Positions 50,753 through 61,049 of a DNA stretch of 64,000 nucleotides are shown here, in pieces. This stretch comes from JACOTV01 sp964579395. Its GTDB lineage: Bacteria > Patescibacteriota > Microgenomatia > UBA1406 > GWC2-37-13. The stretch's first letter is position 1, and each line of letters opens with the position of its first letter. The stretch is taken from positions 62,001 through 126,000 of the forward strand of contig CAZOFT010000001.1 in assembly GCA_964579395.1 (NCBI GenBank), written 5' to 3'. The position numbers and the translations under genes are program-made. Below the pieces are notes generated by a model. It was not told the DNA's origin and did not search any database. It was given only the letters and a program-made list of their open reading frames with translations.

Positions 50753-51817
50753 ATGAGGGCAGCTTCTGATATACTCCCAACGTTCGCACAAGACATAAGC
50801 AAGGCACAATCTTTGGATGAGCTTGAGCTCGTACACACTTCATATTTGGGTCGTCAAGGCAAAATAAACGAACTTCTGAAGGGAATGGGAAGCGTCCCGC
50901 CTGAGCATAAAAAAGAGTACGGGCAGGAAGTAAATGCCGTAAAGCAGGAAATCACCCGCCAACTCCAAGAAGCCCGAGAAAAACTCATTGAGCACGCTGA
51001 TCAAACTGCCTCAACCACAGATCCGACACTGCCGGGCCATATGCCTCCCGTCGGAAGTCTCCACATGACCACTGCTGCTATAGAAGAAATCACCCGCATA
51101 TTTGAAAAAATCGGATTCGTACGCCAATCATATCCTGAAGTAGAGTGGGAGTGGTATGCATTTGATGCTCTCAACATACCTCCGACACATCCGGCACGAG
51201 ATGATGTCGAGACTTTCTTCATCAAGGGAACTCCGCATGAAAAGTATGGACGTCGTGTGCTCACCCCCCACACATCAAACGGACAAGTGCGTGAGATGGA
51301 GCGCCTGCGCAGTCAACCGCCGATTCGTATGATCAATATCGGCCGTACGTATCGCCCGAACTGGGATGCATCCCATGTGCCTATGTTTCATCAGTTTGAA
51401 GGACTATGTGTGGATCGCGGCATCACAATAGCACACCTCAAAGGCACCATCAATCACTTTGTGAAAGAACTGTTTGGAGAAAACCGAGAGATCCGCCTGC
51501 GCCCGTTTCACTTTCAATTTACCGAACCATCCTTTGAAGTCGACATCACGTGCGGCATTTGTGAAGGCACCGGCTATGTGCAGGTCAAAGATGACAAAGT
51601 AAAGTGTAAGCTGTGTAAGGCCGGATGGCTTGAGCTGGGCGGCTCAGGAATGGTGCACCCGCATGTGCTTCAGGCCGGGGGAATTGACCCCAATGAGTAC
51701 ACCGGATGGGCGTTCGGATTTGGCGTAGAACGCGTGTTTGCGATGCGTGAGGGACTGAAGATTGATGACATCCGCATCATGTATGCCGGCGATATTCGGT
51801 TTTTGGAACAATTTTAA
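50753..51817 (+). CDS. pheS: Phenylalanine--tRNA ligase alpha subunit
   Basis: PheS carries the catalytic site of the (alpha-beta)2 enzyme. The 354-residue product has the N-terminal coiled coil (residues 1-85), class II motif 2 around RPNWDASHVPMFHQFEG, a Cys-rich loop (CGICEGTGY, CKLCKAGW) and motif 3 GFGVERVFAMREG. TATAAT (50740-50745) ends 7 nt before ATG 50753, so pheS has its own promoter inside the conserved block. Confidence 0.96.
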   Translation: MRAASDILPTFAQDISKAQSLDELELVHTSYLGRQGKINELLKGMGSVPPEHKKEYGQEVNAVKQEITRQLQEAREKLIEHADQTASTTDPTLPGHMPPVGSLHMTTAAIEEITRIFEKIGFVRQSYPEVEWEWYAFDALNIPPTHPARDDVETFFIKGTPHEKYGRRVLTPHTSNGQVREMERLRSQPPIRMINIGRTYRPNWDASHVPMFHQFEGLCVDRGITIAHLKGTINHFVKELFGENREIRLRPFHFQFTEPSFEVDITCGICEGTGYVQVKDDKVKCKLCKAGWLELGGSGMVHPHVLQAGGIDPNEYTGWAFGFGVERVFAMREGLKIDDIRIMYAGDIRFLEQF

Positions 51818-51828
51818 AGCGCATTTCT

Positions 51829-53820
51829 ATGAATATTAAAATCACCTACAACTGGCTTCGGGAGTATCTGGACACAGATGCCGATGCGTATGAGCTGCAA
51901 AAATATCTATCACTTTGCGGCGCATCAGTCGAGCATGTGATTGAAGTCGGATCGGATTGGGCACTGGATATCGAAATCACCTCAAACAGAATTGATATGG
52001 CCAGCGTATGGGGAGTGGCGCAAGAAGCAGCTGCGATACTGCCGAGGTTTGGCAAAAAAGCGCATCTGAGAAGCAATCCGCTCACACACACCACATCAGC
52101 CATTCCCAAAACATCACAGCCACTACCACTTACTCTCACTGTTGAAGACCCTCATTTGGCCACGTGTGCTTGTGCAGTCGTGTTGGATGAGCTCGACATT
52201 CACCATACGCCCACTGTCATGAAAGAGCGTCTGGAGGCATGTGATATACGCAGCATCAACCCGATTGTCGATATCACCAACTATATCATGCTTGCAATCG
52301 GCCAGCCGACACACGCATTTGACTATGACAAACTGGCTGACCACACACTCACTATCCGTGGCGCACAACCGGGGGAGCAGATCACTACGCTCGACGGCAA
52401 ATCATACACACTGCCCGGCGGAGATATAGTAGGAGTTGATGGGACAGGCACACTTACTGATTTGTGCGGCATTATGGGCGGCAAAGCGTCAGCAGTGGAT
52501 GAGACAACCAAACGCGTAGTATTATTTGTCCAGACATATAACAAACGGCAGATCAGAACAACATCAATGGCCACATCAGCGCGCTCGACAGCCGCAGCAT
52601 ACTTTGAAAAAGGACTTGATGAAGAGCGAGTGGAAGCTGCTGTAGCTCTGGGGGAAGATCTGTTTGCCGATATCACATCAGCAAAGCGTGCCGCGATGGT
52701 GTGGGCAACAAAACCCGCAGGAACATCAAAAACCATACAGGTTACGCATACATTTATCACCGATCGCATCGGCATATCGATTCCGGCAGATGAGTGCGCA
52801 GGTATATTGACTGCGCTTGGATTTGGGGTTGAGTTGCAGGATGATACACTGCATATTACCGTGCCCAGCTGGCGCAAACACGATATTGAGATTCCGGAAG
52901 ATATTGTTGAGGAAGTTGCGCGTATCTACGGGTATCACAACTTGCCCAACATCATGTCGCCTCCCGCCAATGTGGCTGAACCGCGAGAGGTAGAGCAGAT
53001 GTTGCGCCTTCAGATGCGCATCGCACACCTATTAAAACACCTTGGACTTCATGAGTCTATCAATTATTCGATGATTTCAGCGGAGATGGTCAAGTGGCTT
53101 GAGCTTGATCCGGCCAGCCATCTGGAACTTGAAGACACGATGTCTGAGGATTGGAAATATATGCGCATTTCGCTGTTGCCGTCACTTCTGGCAAACATGA
53201 AAACCAACTACGGCATGCGCAAACGACTGGAATTTTTTGAAATCGCCAAGGTGTACTATCCGCAAGAAAATGATCTTCCCAAAGAAATATATAAAGTAGC
53301 TTTTGCGACCAACACGTCATTGGATCGGGCCAAAGGAGTGGGGGAGGCAATACTGAAAGAGCTCAATATCCCCCATTGGATATACGGCGTCAGTGATGTA
53401 TCGTTTTTCTCGGCAGCTCAGATAAACATGTCTGTCGGTGACTGTGTACTAGGGACTATTGGGATGCTGAAAAAGAAAAACCAAGAGCAAGCCGGGGTCA
53501 AAGAGGATGTATATCTGGCAAGCTTTGACCTCAAAGCCATTCTGGATCACACCAGCACCATCCCAAATTATCGACCGATCAATCCCTATGCTGCAATCAA
53601 ACTCGATCTGACAACAAACAACAATGGTCGCACGTATGCACAGCTCACTGCCGATATCACAAAAGCGTCCCCGACCGTCGAATCTGTCGACTATCTATCG
53701 AGCTTTGAAAAAAGCGTCACGGTGCGAATCACCATGACCAGACGCGATCGCAATATGACAGAAAAAGAAGCACAAGAGGAGCTCGTGAAAATCCAGGAAG
53801 CTCTTCAGACTCCTGCATAA
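51829..53820 (+). CDS. pheT: Phenylalanine--tRNA ligase beta subunit lacking the OB-fold tRNA-binding domain
   Basis: The 663-residue product has the PheT B1 region, the B3/B4 editing region, B5 and the C-terminal anticodon-binding domain. After residue 37 it passes straight to DIEITSNRIDM, which in E. coli PheT (795 residues) lies after the roughly 105-residue OB-fold domain B2. The tRNA-binding OB fold is therefore absent. It starts 11 nt after pheS and ends at a bidirectional terminator shared with the PBP gene. Confidence 0.95.
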   Translation: MNIKITYNWLREYLDTDADAYELQKYLSLCGASVEHVIEVGSDWALDIEITSNRIDMASVWGVAQEAAAILPRFGKKAHLRSNPLTHTTSAIPKTSQPLPLTLTVEDPHLATCACAVVLDELDIHHTPTVMKERLEACDIRSINPIVDITNYIMLAIGQPTHAFDYDKLADHTLTIRGAQPGEQITTLDGKSYTLPGGDIVGVDGTGTLTDLCGIMGGKASAVDETTKRVVLFVQTYNKRQIRTTSMATSARSTAAAYFEKGLDEERVEAAVALGEDLFADITSAKRAAMVWATKPAGTSKTIQVTHTFITDRIGISIPADECAGILTALGFGVELQDDTLHITVPSWRKHDIEIPEDIVEEVARIYGYHNLPNIMSPPANVAEPREVEQMLRLQMRIAHLLKHLGLHESINYSMISAEMVKWLELDPASHLELEDTMSEDWKYMRISLLPSLLANMKTNYGMRKRLEFFEIAKVYYPQENDLPKEIYKVAFATNTSLDRAKGVGEAILKELNIPHWIYGVSDVSFFSAAQINMSVGDCVLGTIGMLKKKNQEQAGVKEDVYLASFDLKAILDHTSTIPNYRPINPYAAIKLDLTTNNNGRTYAQLTADITKASPTVESVDYLSSFEKSVTVRITMTRRDRNMTEKEAQEELVKIQEALQTPA

Positions 53821-53857
53821 TGAAGAATGCGCAAACAGCATAGCCGCAAATGCTTAT

Positions 53858-53880
53858 AAAACCCTTGAAGTTAGGGTTTT
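53858..53880. terminator. Bidirectional terminator between pheT and the PBP gene
   Basis: AAAACCCT (53858-53865) and AGGGTTTT (53873-53880) form a perfect 8-bp stem with a 7-nt loop, with A/T ends on both sides. It lies between convergent genes and overlaps the PBP stop codon. Confidence 0.75.
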
Positions 53881-56438
53881 GGCGTTGGAGAAGCTGCCTT
53901 GACACGGATCGAGGTTTCTACGGTCTTATCATCCTGATCCTTTACCCAGACCTTAATCTCATGATCTCCCTCTGAGAGAGTGACTGTTTCATCGACACTG
54001 CGACGATCACCGAAGAGATTTTTTTGCTCAATACCGTCAATCAGTATCTTTGTCTGCTTAACAGCTTTATCTGTCGAAATGGCCGCAGACACCTTCACAT
54101 CAAACCCAACTGTTGATCCGTCGCTGGGGGATGTGATACTCAGGTTCAATCCATCTTTGGAGCTTGAAGATTCTTTACCATCTGACTTTTCTGTAGGCAC
54201 AATATACTGCGTACTTCCTTTAGAAATCTGATCACGCACCCACTCATCAATGGCTTCCTGCCATCGGTTTGTTCCGTCTGTAGAGACAGGGTCGCTCTCC
54301 TGAATCACGATAAACTCTTTTTCATCATAGTTATTCCCTTTAATTTCATCATCATTCGCCAACTTTCCATTGGTTTTAGAAACTTTTACTGTCTTATAAA
54401 AAGTAGATGCATCAGTCGGCTCAGTACCTTTTACGAAATATTCGGTACGCTTTGGCTGACCATCTTTGGGCAGACCACCCCACACACTGTCAATTTCCGT
54501 CGCCACAACATCGTCGGGCTTGCTGATAATGCCGTCTTTATAATCGCCAGATGAAAGAAGGGCTTTCATGATACGACTCCATATGGGAGACGCGCCGGTA
54601 ACACCTGAAGCAACCCCCTGATTCATGGGTGAATTATCATTATTTCCCACCCACACACCAACAGTCACATCGTTTGTATACCCAATAGCCCAGTTGTCGC
54701 GCTTATCGTTGGTAGTACCGGTTTTTACTGCGACCGTTTTACCGGGAATGTTTAGGAAAGAATTTGAGCCAAATGCAGGGGTGCGCGCCACGTTGTCTGA
54801 CAAAATATGAGAAATGAGAAATGAAATCTCTTTTGAAAACACGCGCTTGGGCGAATCTGCCTTGTACTTGAATATCGATTTTCCTTTGTTGTCTTTGATC
54901 TCAATGATACCATGAGGTTGTATGTAGTCGCCACCACGAGCAAATACTGAAAAGGCTGATGTCATATCAAGCAGGGTTGACTCACCACCACCCAGAGTCA
55001 CCGCAAGTCCGTATCGATTGGCATTCGCTTGCGTGGGCGCAAACCCTTCAAGACCCATAGCGGATGCCTTTTGCAAAAATGAGTTTATACCTACCATCGC
55101 AAGAAGCTTGACTGCCGGGATATTGTATGAGTTGGCGAGCGCAAACCGCAGCTGGACAGGACCGTGATAGGTGCCGTCATAGTTTACCGGAACATATTCT
55201 TTATCACCTTGGTCGGGGAATGTGGTTTTGAGATCCATGATGACTGTTGCAGGGGTATATCCTTTTTCAAATGCGGTGGCATAAGTAATGGGCTTAATTG
55301 ACGATCCCGGCTGCCGTTGAGACACTGCCGCATTGAAATTGCCGTACTCCTCGTTGTTGTAATCGTATGAGCCAACCATTGCCAAAATATCAGCATCTTT
55401 TGAGTCAAGAACGACTGAAGCGCCATTTCCGACACGAAGATTTTTAATTTTTTCTACCTCATCTTTCACGATATTTTGCGCCTCTTTTTGCACTTGATAA
55501 TCGAGTGTGGTCTTTACCCGAATTCCTTGCTTGAGCACATCATCACCGTATTGCTCTTTGATCAAATCGCGCACGTAAAAGACAAAGTGCGGTGCGGCAA
55601 TGCTGAGTTTGGGCTCGCTGAATTTGAGCTTCTCCATATCGGCAAGCGCCTTTTTCTCTTCATCTTTTGTGATGTATTTATCTTCACGCATGCGGCGCAA
55701 AACGTCGGCTGTGCGCGATTTCCATAGATCTTTTTTACCGATAAACGGTGAGTACAGCGACGGTGACTGAGGCAGTCCTGCCAAAAAAGCTGACTCAAGC
55801 GTATTGAGGTCTTTTGCCGATTTGCCAAAGTACCCTTGAGCTCCCGATTCAATACCCCAAAAACTTCCTCCGTAAGGCACCTCGTTCAGGTATAGGGTGA
55901 TAATCTGCTCTTTACTGTACCGACGCTCTACCTCAATGGCCAAAATAATTTCTTTGATCTTTCGTGAAGGAGTCTGACGCGAGTCAAGAAGCACGTTTTT
56001 GATAAGTTGTTGAGTGATAGTTGAACCGCCACCCTCTATCTCTCGCTTCACCAGCAAGTTGATAAACGATCGGATAATGCCGATTTCTGAAATACCTTTG
56101 TGTTTGAAAAAGTTTTTATCTTCGATAGCAACTGTTGCTTGAATCAGTTTGGGCGAAATTTCATCAAAATCTACAGGCACACGACTTTTATCTTCGCTGA
56201 TCTCAAATAACACACGATCATTGCGATCCATAAACACCGCTGAAGCATTGGCAGTCTGGGAGAGTTGTCCCGGCTTTGGGAGATTGCGCGAGAACCAGGC
56301 CACCACAATAATCACACTCAATACACCGACAACAAGCGCAATAAGCCCTGCCATAAGCAAGCGATTTCCCCATAGTTGATTGCGTCGACCGCGCCTTACA
56401 CTGTCACGGCGTGATCCTCTCATACGTGTGTCTCTCAT
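53871..56438 (-). CDS. Class A penicillin-binding protein with Ig-like C-terminal domain
   Basis: This 855-residue bifunctional enzyme polymerises and cross-links peptidoglycan. After a basic cytoplasmic N-terminus and one helix (about residues 27-50) come the GT51 domain (EDKNFFKHKG, GGSTITQQLIKN, LYLNEVPYGG) and the transpeptidase domain with PGSSIKP (S-x2-K), SYN (S-x-N) and KTGTT. The last 90 residues form an Ig-like beta domain (SITSPSDGSTV) behind a Ser/Lys-rich linker. ATG 56438 is chosen over GTG 56486 because TATACT (56474-56469) lies inside the longer frame. Confidence 0.93.
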   Translation of the reverse strand: MRDTRMRGSRRDSVRRGRRNQLWGNRLLMAGLIALVVGVLSVIIVVAWFSRNLPKPGQLSQTANASAVFMDRNDRVLFEISEDKSRVPVDFDEISPKLIQATVAIEDKNFFKHKGISEIGIIRSFINLLVKREIEGGGSTITQQLIKNVLLDSRQTPSRKIKEIILAIEVERRYSKEQIITLYLNEVPYGGSFWGIESGAQGYFGKSAKDLNTLESAFLAGLPQSPSLYSPFIGKKDLWKSRTADVLRRMREDKYITKDEEKKALADMEKLKFSEPKLSIAAPHFVFYVRDLIKEQYGDDVLKQGIRVKTTLDYQVQKEAQNIVKDEVEKIKNLRVGNGASVVLDSKDADILAMVGSYDYNNEEYGNFNAAVSQRQPGSSIKPITYATAFEKGYTPATVIMDLKTTFPDQGDKEYVPVNYDGTYHGPVQLRFALANSYNIPAVKLLAMVGINSFLQKASAMGLEGFAPTQANANRYGLAVTLGGGESTLLDMTSAFSVFARGGDYIQPHGIIEIKDNKGKSIFKYKADSPKRVFSKEISFLISHILSDNVARTPAFGSNSFLNIPGKTVAVKTGTTNDKRDNWAIGYTNDVTVGVWVGNNDNSPMNQGVASGVTGASPIWSRIMKALLSSGDYKDGIISKPDDVVATEIDSVWGGLPKDGQPKRTEYFVKGTEPTDASTFYKTVKVSKTNGKLANDDEIKGNNYDEKEFIVIQESDPVSTDGTNRWQEAIDEWVRDQISKGSTQYIVPTEKSDGKESSSSKDGLNLSITSPSDGSTVGFDVKVSAAISTDKAVKQTKILIDGIEQKNLFGDRRSVDETVTLSEGDHEIKVWVKDQDDKTVETSIRVKAASPTPKP

Positions 56439-56523
56439 ATGCTGACGTTGCGCATATTGCGCCGAATTAGTATACCAAAAACGCACACCTCAAGATAGCG
56501 TGAATGTGGTACTATACTGGAAT

Positions 56524-56622
56524 ATGGTTGCAGACAAGCACAAAACAATGGTAAAAATCATCATCGCGATCGCCTCACTGATGCTCTTGGCCACGTCACT
56601 TTTGCCACTGTTTATTCGATAA
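56524..56622 (+). CDS. Single-helix membrane microprotein of 32 residues
   Basis: The short frame from ATG 56524 to TAA 56622 encodes a basic N-terminus (MVADKHKTMVK), one hydrophobic helix of about 18 residues and a final LFIR. TATACT (56513-56518) ends 5 nt before the ATG, the same spacing as the leaderless genes elsewhere here, which is the main support. It is divergent from the PBP gene and 39 nt before recG. Function is unknown; size and layout recall short membrane proteins of the DUF4044 kind. Confidence 0.6.
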   Translation: MVADKHKTMVKIIIAIASLMLLATSLLPLFIR

Positions 56623-56661
56623 CAGTAACACCGGAACGAGAAGGAAACCCGACACTATCGT

Positions 56662-58719
56662 ATGCTCAATCTTCGCGTTGATTCACTGCCCTCAACAAGC
56701 GCTCTGACAATAAAGCGCCTCAAGCAACTTGATATCCAGTCTTATGAGGACTTGCTCTTTCATATTCCGCATCGATACGAAGACAGGCGGACAGTGCGCC
56801 CGATATATGGATTGCAAGTAGATGATCATGTCTGCATCCAGGGTATTGTAAAAGAAATAAAACAAGAGCAGACAAAGCGGTTTGTAAAATTGCAAAAGGC
56901 ATTGGTGGTAGACCAAAGCGGAGAAATTGAAGTGGTATGGTTTAATCAGCCCTATATCATCAATGTGCTGAAGCCGAATATGGAAATCTGCATATGGGGA
57001 GTGTGCCGAATCTTCGGGCGTGCGCGTACATTTTCACCGATGGAATTTGAAGTCATTCACCCGGGAGTTGCGCTCAAACACACAAAGCAGCTGATTCCTA
57101 TTTATCCGGAAACCAGAGGCCTCTCTTCAAAAACCATCAGAGAAAAAATTCGGTATGTGTTGAGTTTGCTGGCTGACGACGAAGATGCAAAAGAGCAGCT
57201 GGAAATGCTGCCGCATGAGCTGCTTCAGACATACAAACTGCTTCGCATGCACGAAGCACTGGTGCAAATTCACCAACCTGCCGATCCACAAGAGGTGCAA
57301 GATGCCCGGCGAAGACTCGGATTCGATGAATTGTTTACCATCCAGCTGCGAAGCTTGCTCGTGAAACGTGAATGGGAACAAAAAGAATGTAAAGCCTATG
57401 CGCTCGCACCACAGAAGAAGAATATTGACGCGTTTATCGCAAACCTGCCGTTTACTCTCACCGGGTCACAGCAAAAAGCAGTAGATGAGATTTGCCACGA
57501 TCTTGAGCGCGGGATCTGTATGAATCGGTTTTTGCAAGGAGATGTCGGTTCGGGAAAAACGATTGTCTGCGCGATTGCAGCATACCTGGTGCATCTGTAT
57601 GGCGATGCAACGCTTATTATGGCGCCGACTGAGATACTGGCCCAACAACACTATCAAACGCTGCAGAAGCTGTTTGCAGACACAGAGGTGCGAGTCGGAC
57701 TCCAGACCAAGTCAGCAAAGGTAGCCGATCGCAAAAAAGGAACTGATGGGGGAGCATCTGACATCATTGTCGGTACCCATGCGATTTTAAATGAAGACTA
57801 TAACACCACAGTCGGGCTGATTGTGATCGATGAACAGCACCGATTCGGAGTAAAACAACGGGCGGCACTCAAATCAAAAGGTATTCAGCCGCATTTGCTG
57901 ACCATGACAGCCACGCCGATTCCGCGAACAGCTGCACTTGCCTTATTTGGAGAGCTTGAGATGAGCATTTTAAATGAACTTCCTAAAGATCGACTTCCCA
58001 TCAAGAGCTTTATTGTGGGGCCGGAAAAACGCCAAGATGCATATGACTGGATGCGAAAACAAGTAGCAGCAGGTGACCAAATATACATTATATGTCCGCT
58101 GGTTGAAGACTCTGAGCATGAAAGCATGAAAGACATCAAGGCTGCGACCGTTGAATATGAGCGTCTGCAGAAAGAGATTTTTCCTGATCTGCGACTGGGA
58201 CTTTTGCACGGCAAGATGAAAGCGATAGAAAAGCAATCTGTCATGCAGGACTTTAAAGACCGAAACTACGACATTTTAGTCGCCACTTCAGTGGTGGAAG
58301 TCGGGATAGACGTGCCCAATGCCACCATTATTCTTATTGAAGCAGCAGAACGATTCGGCCTGGCGGCACTTCACCAACTGCGCGGACGTGTCGGACGCGG
58401 CGCAAAACAATCCTATTGCTTGCTGTTTATGGGTGATGAAGCAGGCGCGCCGACCGCACGACTCAAATACTTTGCCACGCATCCAAACGGGATTGATATC
58501 GCTCAGTTTGACTTGGAGCAGCGAGGCGCAGGCGATATATACGGTACTCAGCAACATGGGGCACTGAGTTTGAAAATTGCTCAACTGGGCGATTACGAGC
58601 TTATTCATCATGCTCAGGAAGCGGCAAAAACATACACTTCACATCACAACATCGCTGATAGTGCACGACTCAGCAGTAAGTTGGAACAAATGGAAGTCGG
58701 ACGCATCGCCCATGACTGA
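56662..58719 (+). CDS. recG: ATP-dependent DNA helicase RecG
   Basis: RecG reverses stalled forks and acts on branched DNA. The 685-residue product has the N-terminal wedge/OB domain (residues about 50-150), then the helicase motifs: GDVGSGKTIV (Walker A, about 293), DEQHRFG, TATPIPRT, and in the second domain SVVEVGIDVPNA and QLRGRVGRG. Length is normal. It follows the microprotein by 39 nt and converges with pilC. Confidence 0.96.
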   Translation: MLNLRVDSLPSTSALTIKRLKQLDIQSYEDLLFHIPHRYEDRRTVRPIYGLQVDDHVCIQGIVKEIKQEQTKRFVKLQKALVVDQSGEIEVVWFNQPYIINVLKPNMEICIWGVCRIFGRARTFSPMEFEVIHPGVALKHTKQLIPIYPETRGLSSKTIREKIRYVLSLLADDEDAKEQLEMLPHELLQTYKLLRMHEALVQIHQPADPQEVQDARRRLGFDELFTIQLRSLLVKREWEQKECKAYALAPQKKNIDAFIANLPFTLTGSQQKAVDEICHDLERGICMNRFLQGDVGSGKTIVCAIAAYLVHLYGDATLIMAPTEILAQQHYQTLQKLFADTEVRVGLQTKSAKVADRKKGTDGGASDIIVGTHAILNEDYNTTVGLIVIDEQHRFGVKQRAALKSKGIQPHLLTMTATPIPRTAALALFGELEMSILNELPKDRLPIKSFIVGPEKRQDAYDWMRKQVAAGDQIYIICPLVEDSEHESMKDIKAATVEYERLQKEIFPDLRLGLLHGKMKAIEKQSVMQDFKDRNYDILVATSVVEVGIDVPNATIILIEAAERFGLAALHQLRGRVGRGAKQSYCLLFMGDEAGAPTARLKYFATHPNGIDIAQFDLEQRGAGDIYGTQQHGALSLKIAQLGDYELIHHAQEAAKTYTSHHNIADSARLSSKLEQMEVGRIAHD

Positions 58720-58730
58720 TACCGCCGGTA

Positions 58731-59936
58731 CTATTGAATTGAGCTGGTGAGGCTGTATATCGGGGTAATAATGGAGAATACGATAAAGCCGACACCGAGT
58801 CCCAACACAACCAATATTGCCGGCTCAATAAGGGTGGTCATTGCTTTGATCGCAAGCTCAGATTCCTGCTCAAAATAGACTGAGATGCGCCCCAATGTCT
58901 CATCGAGATGACCGGTATTTTCACCGATTGTCACCATCTGAATCAAAATAGGCGGAAACAACTGCTCGTGTTCAAACGCACTCCCCAAAGATGTTCCTTT
59001 TTCAACTTGCTTATAGATATTATCAAAGGCTTTCTGATACAGCACATTATCAGTGGTGCCGCGAACGATCTTAAGGGCGTCCAAGATGGAAATACCTGAT
59101 CCGACCAAAATTGCCAGCGTGCGCGTGCTGTTGACGAGCGCCCCCATACGCACCACATTGCCGATGACCGGGAGCCCCATCATGACGGTGTCATACTGCA
59201 GGCGTCCCGCTTTTGTTTTCACATACATACGCAGTCCATAATACAGCGCGCCGAAAAACATCAAAACGAGCGGCCAGAACGTGACCATAAACTGCGATAC
59301 GGCAATGAGTATCTGTGTGGGGAGCGGCAACTCTGTGTCAAACTGTGTATACAAATCAGTAAGCTTCGGAACGACAAAAGTCACCATGATAAACATGACG
59401 CCAAACATCGCCAACAACACGATTGCCGGATAGATAAGGGCATTTTTGAGCTTTGCCTGAAACGCTGCTGAGTTTTCCATGTTCTCCGCAAGCTTCGCCA
59501 TTACATCCGCCAGTTTTCCGGTCGCCTCACCCGACTTAATCAGCGCCACATAGAGATTGCTGAAGAGGTGGCTTTTTCGACGGATCGCGTCAGAAAAGGT
59601 ACTTCCTGATTTTACATCATGATCTATGTCGTCGACGAGCTCCTTCATAGCAGGCTTTTGTGCTTGTCGTTTCAGAATGTCCAGAGACTGCACAACAGTA
59701 AGCCCGGCATTCATCATGATGGCAAATTGGCGCGTGATATCAATAATATCTTTATGCGAGACGTGCTTGGAACGGGAGACCAGCGAGGTGAGTGTCTGAC
59801 TCTGTATCGACTTGATGTTGATGACAAACAAACCCTGTTCCTGCAAATAAGCATTCACACGCTCCTCATCTTCACCATCGATCTGGCGTACGATTTCTTC
59901 ACCGGCTTCGTTAATGGCTTTATATTCAAACAGCAT
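58731..59936 (-). CDS. pilC: Type IV pilus inner-membrane protein PilC
   Basis: PilC is the inner-membrane platform of the type IV pilus machine. The 401-residue product has two GspF domains (each with LxxGEATG or GENTGHL type segments) and three hydrophobic helices. It is the last gene of pilB-pilT-pilC on the minus strand, 20 nt after pilT. Confidence 0.93.
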   Translation of the reverse strand: MLFEYKAINEAGEEIVRQIDGEDEERVNAYLQEQGLFVINIKSIQSQTLTSLVSRSKHVSHKDIIDITRQFAIMMNAGLTVVQSLDILKRQAQKPAMKELVDDIDHDVKSGSTFSDAIRRKSHLFSNLYVALIKSGEATGKLADVMAKLAENMENSAAFQAKLKNALIYPAIVLLAMFGVMFIMVTFVVPKLTDLYTQFDTELPLPTQILIAVSQFMVTFWPLVLMFFGALYYGLRMYVKTKAGRLQYDTVMMGLPVIGNVVRMGALVNSTRTLAILVGSGISILDALKIVRGTTDNVLYQKAFDNIYKQVEKGTSLGSAFEHEQLFPPILIQMVTIGENTGHLDETLGRISVYFEQESELAIKAMTTLIEPAILVVLGLGVGFIVFSIITPIYSLTSSIQ

Positions 59937-59955
59937 GGGGGATCATCTGACCGCA

Positions 59956-61008
59956 TCAGCTAATATATTTTTCCAAGTCTTTCGGACGCAGCGCATACTC
60001 AGCAGCTGTATCACGACTAATCAGTCCGGACTTGTAGAGATGGGCGAGATAGCGTTCAAAATAAATGAGTCCTTCAGCTTCAGAGGTCTGCAGAACATTG
60101 TCTATCATGTAGTATTTTCCTTCGCGAATGATTGCCGCAACTGACGGCAAGTTGTACAGAAGCTCAATACCCGCCACACGGCCCGGACCGTCGGCACGAG
60201 GCATCAGGCGCTGGGCTACTACTGCACGAAGAGAGGTAGACAGCTGTGATCTGATTTGATTCTGTTCGTCCGCCGGAAACATATTGATGAGGCGGTTAAT
60301 GGTTTCTGTTGTCGAATTGGTGTGGAGCGTGGAAAAGACCAAGTGTCCTGTTTCGGCGATCGTGAGAACAAGTGCTGCTGTTTCATAATCGCGGATTTCA
60401 CCGACCAAGACCACATCCGGATCTTCACGAAGAGCTGACTTCAATGCCACTTTCCACGAATGAGTGTCTTGATGCAGTTCGCGCTGTGAAATGATTGAAC
60501 GTCCGGTCGGATATAAAAACTCGATAGGATCTTCGACCGTCAATATATGCTTTGACTGATTCATATTGATACGGTTGATGATTGATGAAAGCGTCGTGCT
60601 TTTTCCTTCACCGGTGGGACCGGTCACCAACACCAAGCCCTGATTGTAGTCACCCAGCGTCTCCAGCGACTTTGGAAGACCGAGTTGATCGACCGTCTTG
60701 ATCTGCGAGGGAACCAGACGAAACGAGGCAGCGAGCGCTCCTTTTGCATGATATACGTTTACACGAAAGCGATTGTGTGCATAATCATACCCGAAGTCAA
60801 TTTCCTTATTAGCAATGAGATTTTCTTTTTGTTCTTGAGTGAGCATGCCGGTCAGCTGCGCATTGCTTACTTCAGGAGTCAGAACAGGAAGGGTATTTAG
60901 CTGATAGAGTACCCCATCAACACGAATTGTCGGATACGTGCCGCATACCAAATGCAAATCAGACGCGCGCCGATCGATGGTGGTTTGCAGTAGGGCAGAA
61001 ATGTCCAT
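59956..61008 (-). CDS. pilT: Type IV pilus retraction ATPase PilT
   Basis: PilT powers pilus retraction. The 350-residue product has the secretion ATPase motifs: Walker A GPTGEGKST (about residue 130; most relatives have GSGKS), the Asp box DPIEFLY, Walker B VVLVGEIRD and the His box. The C-terminal ALRPKDLEKYIS ends the protein. It starts 42 nt after pilB. Confidence 0.93.
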   Translation of the reverse strand: MDISALLQTTIDRRASDLHLVCGTYPTIRVDGVLYQLNTLPVLTPEVSNAQLTGMLTQEQKENLIANKEIDFGYDYAHNRFRVNVYHAKGALAASFRLVPSQIKTVDQLGLPKSLETLGDYNQGLVLVTGPTGEGKSTTLSSIINRINMNQSKHILTVEDPIEFLYPTGRSIISQRELHQDTHSWKVALKSALREDPDVVLVGEIRDYETAALVLTIAETGHLVFSTLHTNSTTETINRLINMFPADEQNQIRSQLSTSLRAVVAQRLMPRADGPGRVAGIELLYNLPSVAAIIREGKYYMIDNVLQTSEAEGLIYFERYLAHLYKSGLISRDTAAEYALRPKDLEKYIS

Positions 61009-61049
61009 AATTACATAGTACTAGATAGTCGGCACGGATTTTATCGCAA

